A stretch of DNA of 53,053 nt from Hahella ganghwensis DSM 17046. Lineage in GTDB: Bacteria > Pseudomonadota > Gammaproteobacteria > Pseudomonadales > Oleiphilaceae. Numbering within the stretch: the first letter of the stretch is position 1; every line of letters starts with the position of its first letter. A model generated the notes under the pieces. The model was not told where the DNA came from, did no database searches, and saw nothing but the letters and a program-made list of their open reading frames with translations. Both the position numbers and the translations under genes were made by a program. The stretch is taken from the NCBI RefSeq assembly GCF_000376785.1, contig NZ_AQXX01000098.1:1-53053 (forward strand), given 5' to 3'. Of the stretch, positions 52,846 to 53,053 are shown piece by piece.

Positions 52846-53053
52846 ATGGATTTTCAGCAAGACCTGCTCGACCTCAGCGACCTCTTTAACTTCTCAGACC
52901 TCAGCTCATTTACTCAAAACATCCCCGTCGAATGGGTTGAATCTGCACTGCGTTTGAGTGCCTCCGCGACGATTAGAAGGCGCCGACTACCATCAGACCA
53001 AGTACTTTGGCTTGTCTTGGGGATGGCAATGTTTCGGGATGAACCCGTGCATG
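52846..53053 (+). CDS. IS4-family transposase, N-terminal fragment (partial at window edge)
   Basis: The first 69 codons of an IS4-family transposase. F-T-Q-N-I-P-V-E-W-V-E-S-A-L and R-R-R-R-L-P-S-D-Q-V-L-W-L-V-L-G-M-A-M-F-R match the IS4 N-terminal domain. The DDE catalytic residues lie beyond the window. No Shine-Dalgarno motif precedes the ATG; a strong hairpin does, so expression should be low. Confidence 0.9.
   Translation, partial: MDFQQDLLDLSDLFNFSDLSSFTQNIPVEWVESALRLSASATIRRRRLPSDQVLWLVLGMAMFRDEPVH

Larger units (their letters stand above)
52767..53053 (+). mobile_element. Left end of an IS4-family insertion sequence (partial)
   Basis: The sequence CAATGCTGTTCACTTAAG at 52767-52784 looks like an IS4-family terminal repeat (compare the TAATGCCGATCAGTTAAG end of IS4, from memory). 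The transposase start follows at 52846. The right end and target duplication lie outside the window. Confidence 0.8.

Noticed and set aside
1-53053. tRNA or rRNA genes, CRISPR arrays, replication origin, prophage
   Set aside because: No tRNA T-arm or anticodon pattern, rRNA segment, repeat-spacer array, DnaA-box cluster or phage structural gene was recognised.
1-53053. A composite transposon bounded by the two insertion sequences
   Set aside because: The ends belong to different families (IS3 and IS4), so they could not move the interior as a unit, and core housekeeping genes lie between them.

Overview
The window is chromosomal DNA from a Gram-negative gammaproteobacterium of the marine Pseudomonadales/Oceanospirillales/Marinobacter type. 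The evidence is the minus-strand housekeeping run dnaX-ybaB-recR-rnd-ycgL-ycgN, a nearby short 4.5S-type SRP RNA gene, a YbjN homologue, a RimK-family/GNAT-C39 pair, and many lipoproteins, outer-membrane barrels and other exported proteins. Species cannot be fixed from sequence reading alone. Both ends are insertion sequences: the 3' end of an IS3-family transposase on the left, and the 5' end of an IS4-family element on the right.

Layout. 0-2 kb: IS3 remnant, then a minus-strand pair (coiled-coil/beta protein and TPR protein) that is a second copy of a pair at 25.8-28.6 kb; the TPR copy looks cut off by the IS. 2-5.7 kb: a MoxR ATPase/CoxE-like VWA operon divergent from cysK. 5.8-9.1 kb: a large membrane-anchored VWA protein with an acidic tail, and a small membrane protein. 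9.1-15 kb: the housekeeping run. 15.2-17 kb: a secreted BP74-like protein, a family 3 solute-binding protein and the SRP RNA. 17.2-21.5 kb: a RimK-type ATP-grasp ligase divergent from a GNAT/C39-peptidase fusion and TlyA, then YbjN.

22-47.7 kb is the most distinctive part. Two large exported-protein gene sets diverge from an AT-rich 0.56 kb intergenic region (34.8-35.3 kb) containing several inverted repeats. Leftward lies a tight run of eleven genes: HzsA-like di-heme lipoprotein, SH3-plus-beta-barrel protein, second beta-barrel, TlpA thioredoxin, DUF4266 lipoprotein, DUF3570 outer-membrane protein, coiled-coil/beta protein, three TPR proteins and a small periplasmic protein. Rightward lie five genes: a c-type-heme protein resembling the DUF1549/DUF1588 group, a di-heme LamG lipoprotein, a Tat-exported DUF1501-like protein, a cadherin-like/autotransporter-barrel protein, and a 1661-residue lipoprotein with seven Big-like repeats and an FG-GAP/VCBS tail. 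An ApbE flavin transferase follows on the other strand. The DUF3570 protein carries the motif D-S-V-S-G-A-S, which fits an ApbE target site, so I read the region as an uncharacterised envelope/surface redox system that may use haem and covalent flavin.

49-53 kb: a LysR regulator divergent from a GST / NTF2-like / 4-oxalocrotonate-tautomerase-like run, with a perfect inverted repeat between them; a LysE-family exporter; then the IS4-family element. Coding density is high and no tRNA, rRNA or CRISPR array was seen.
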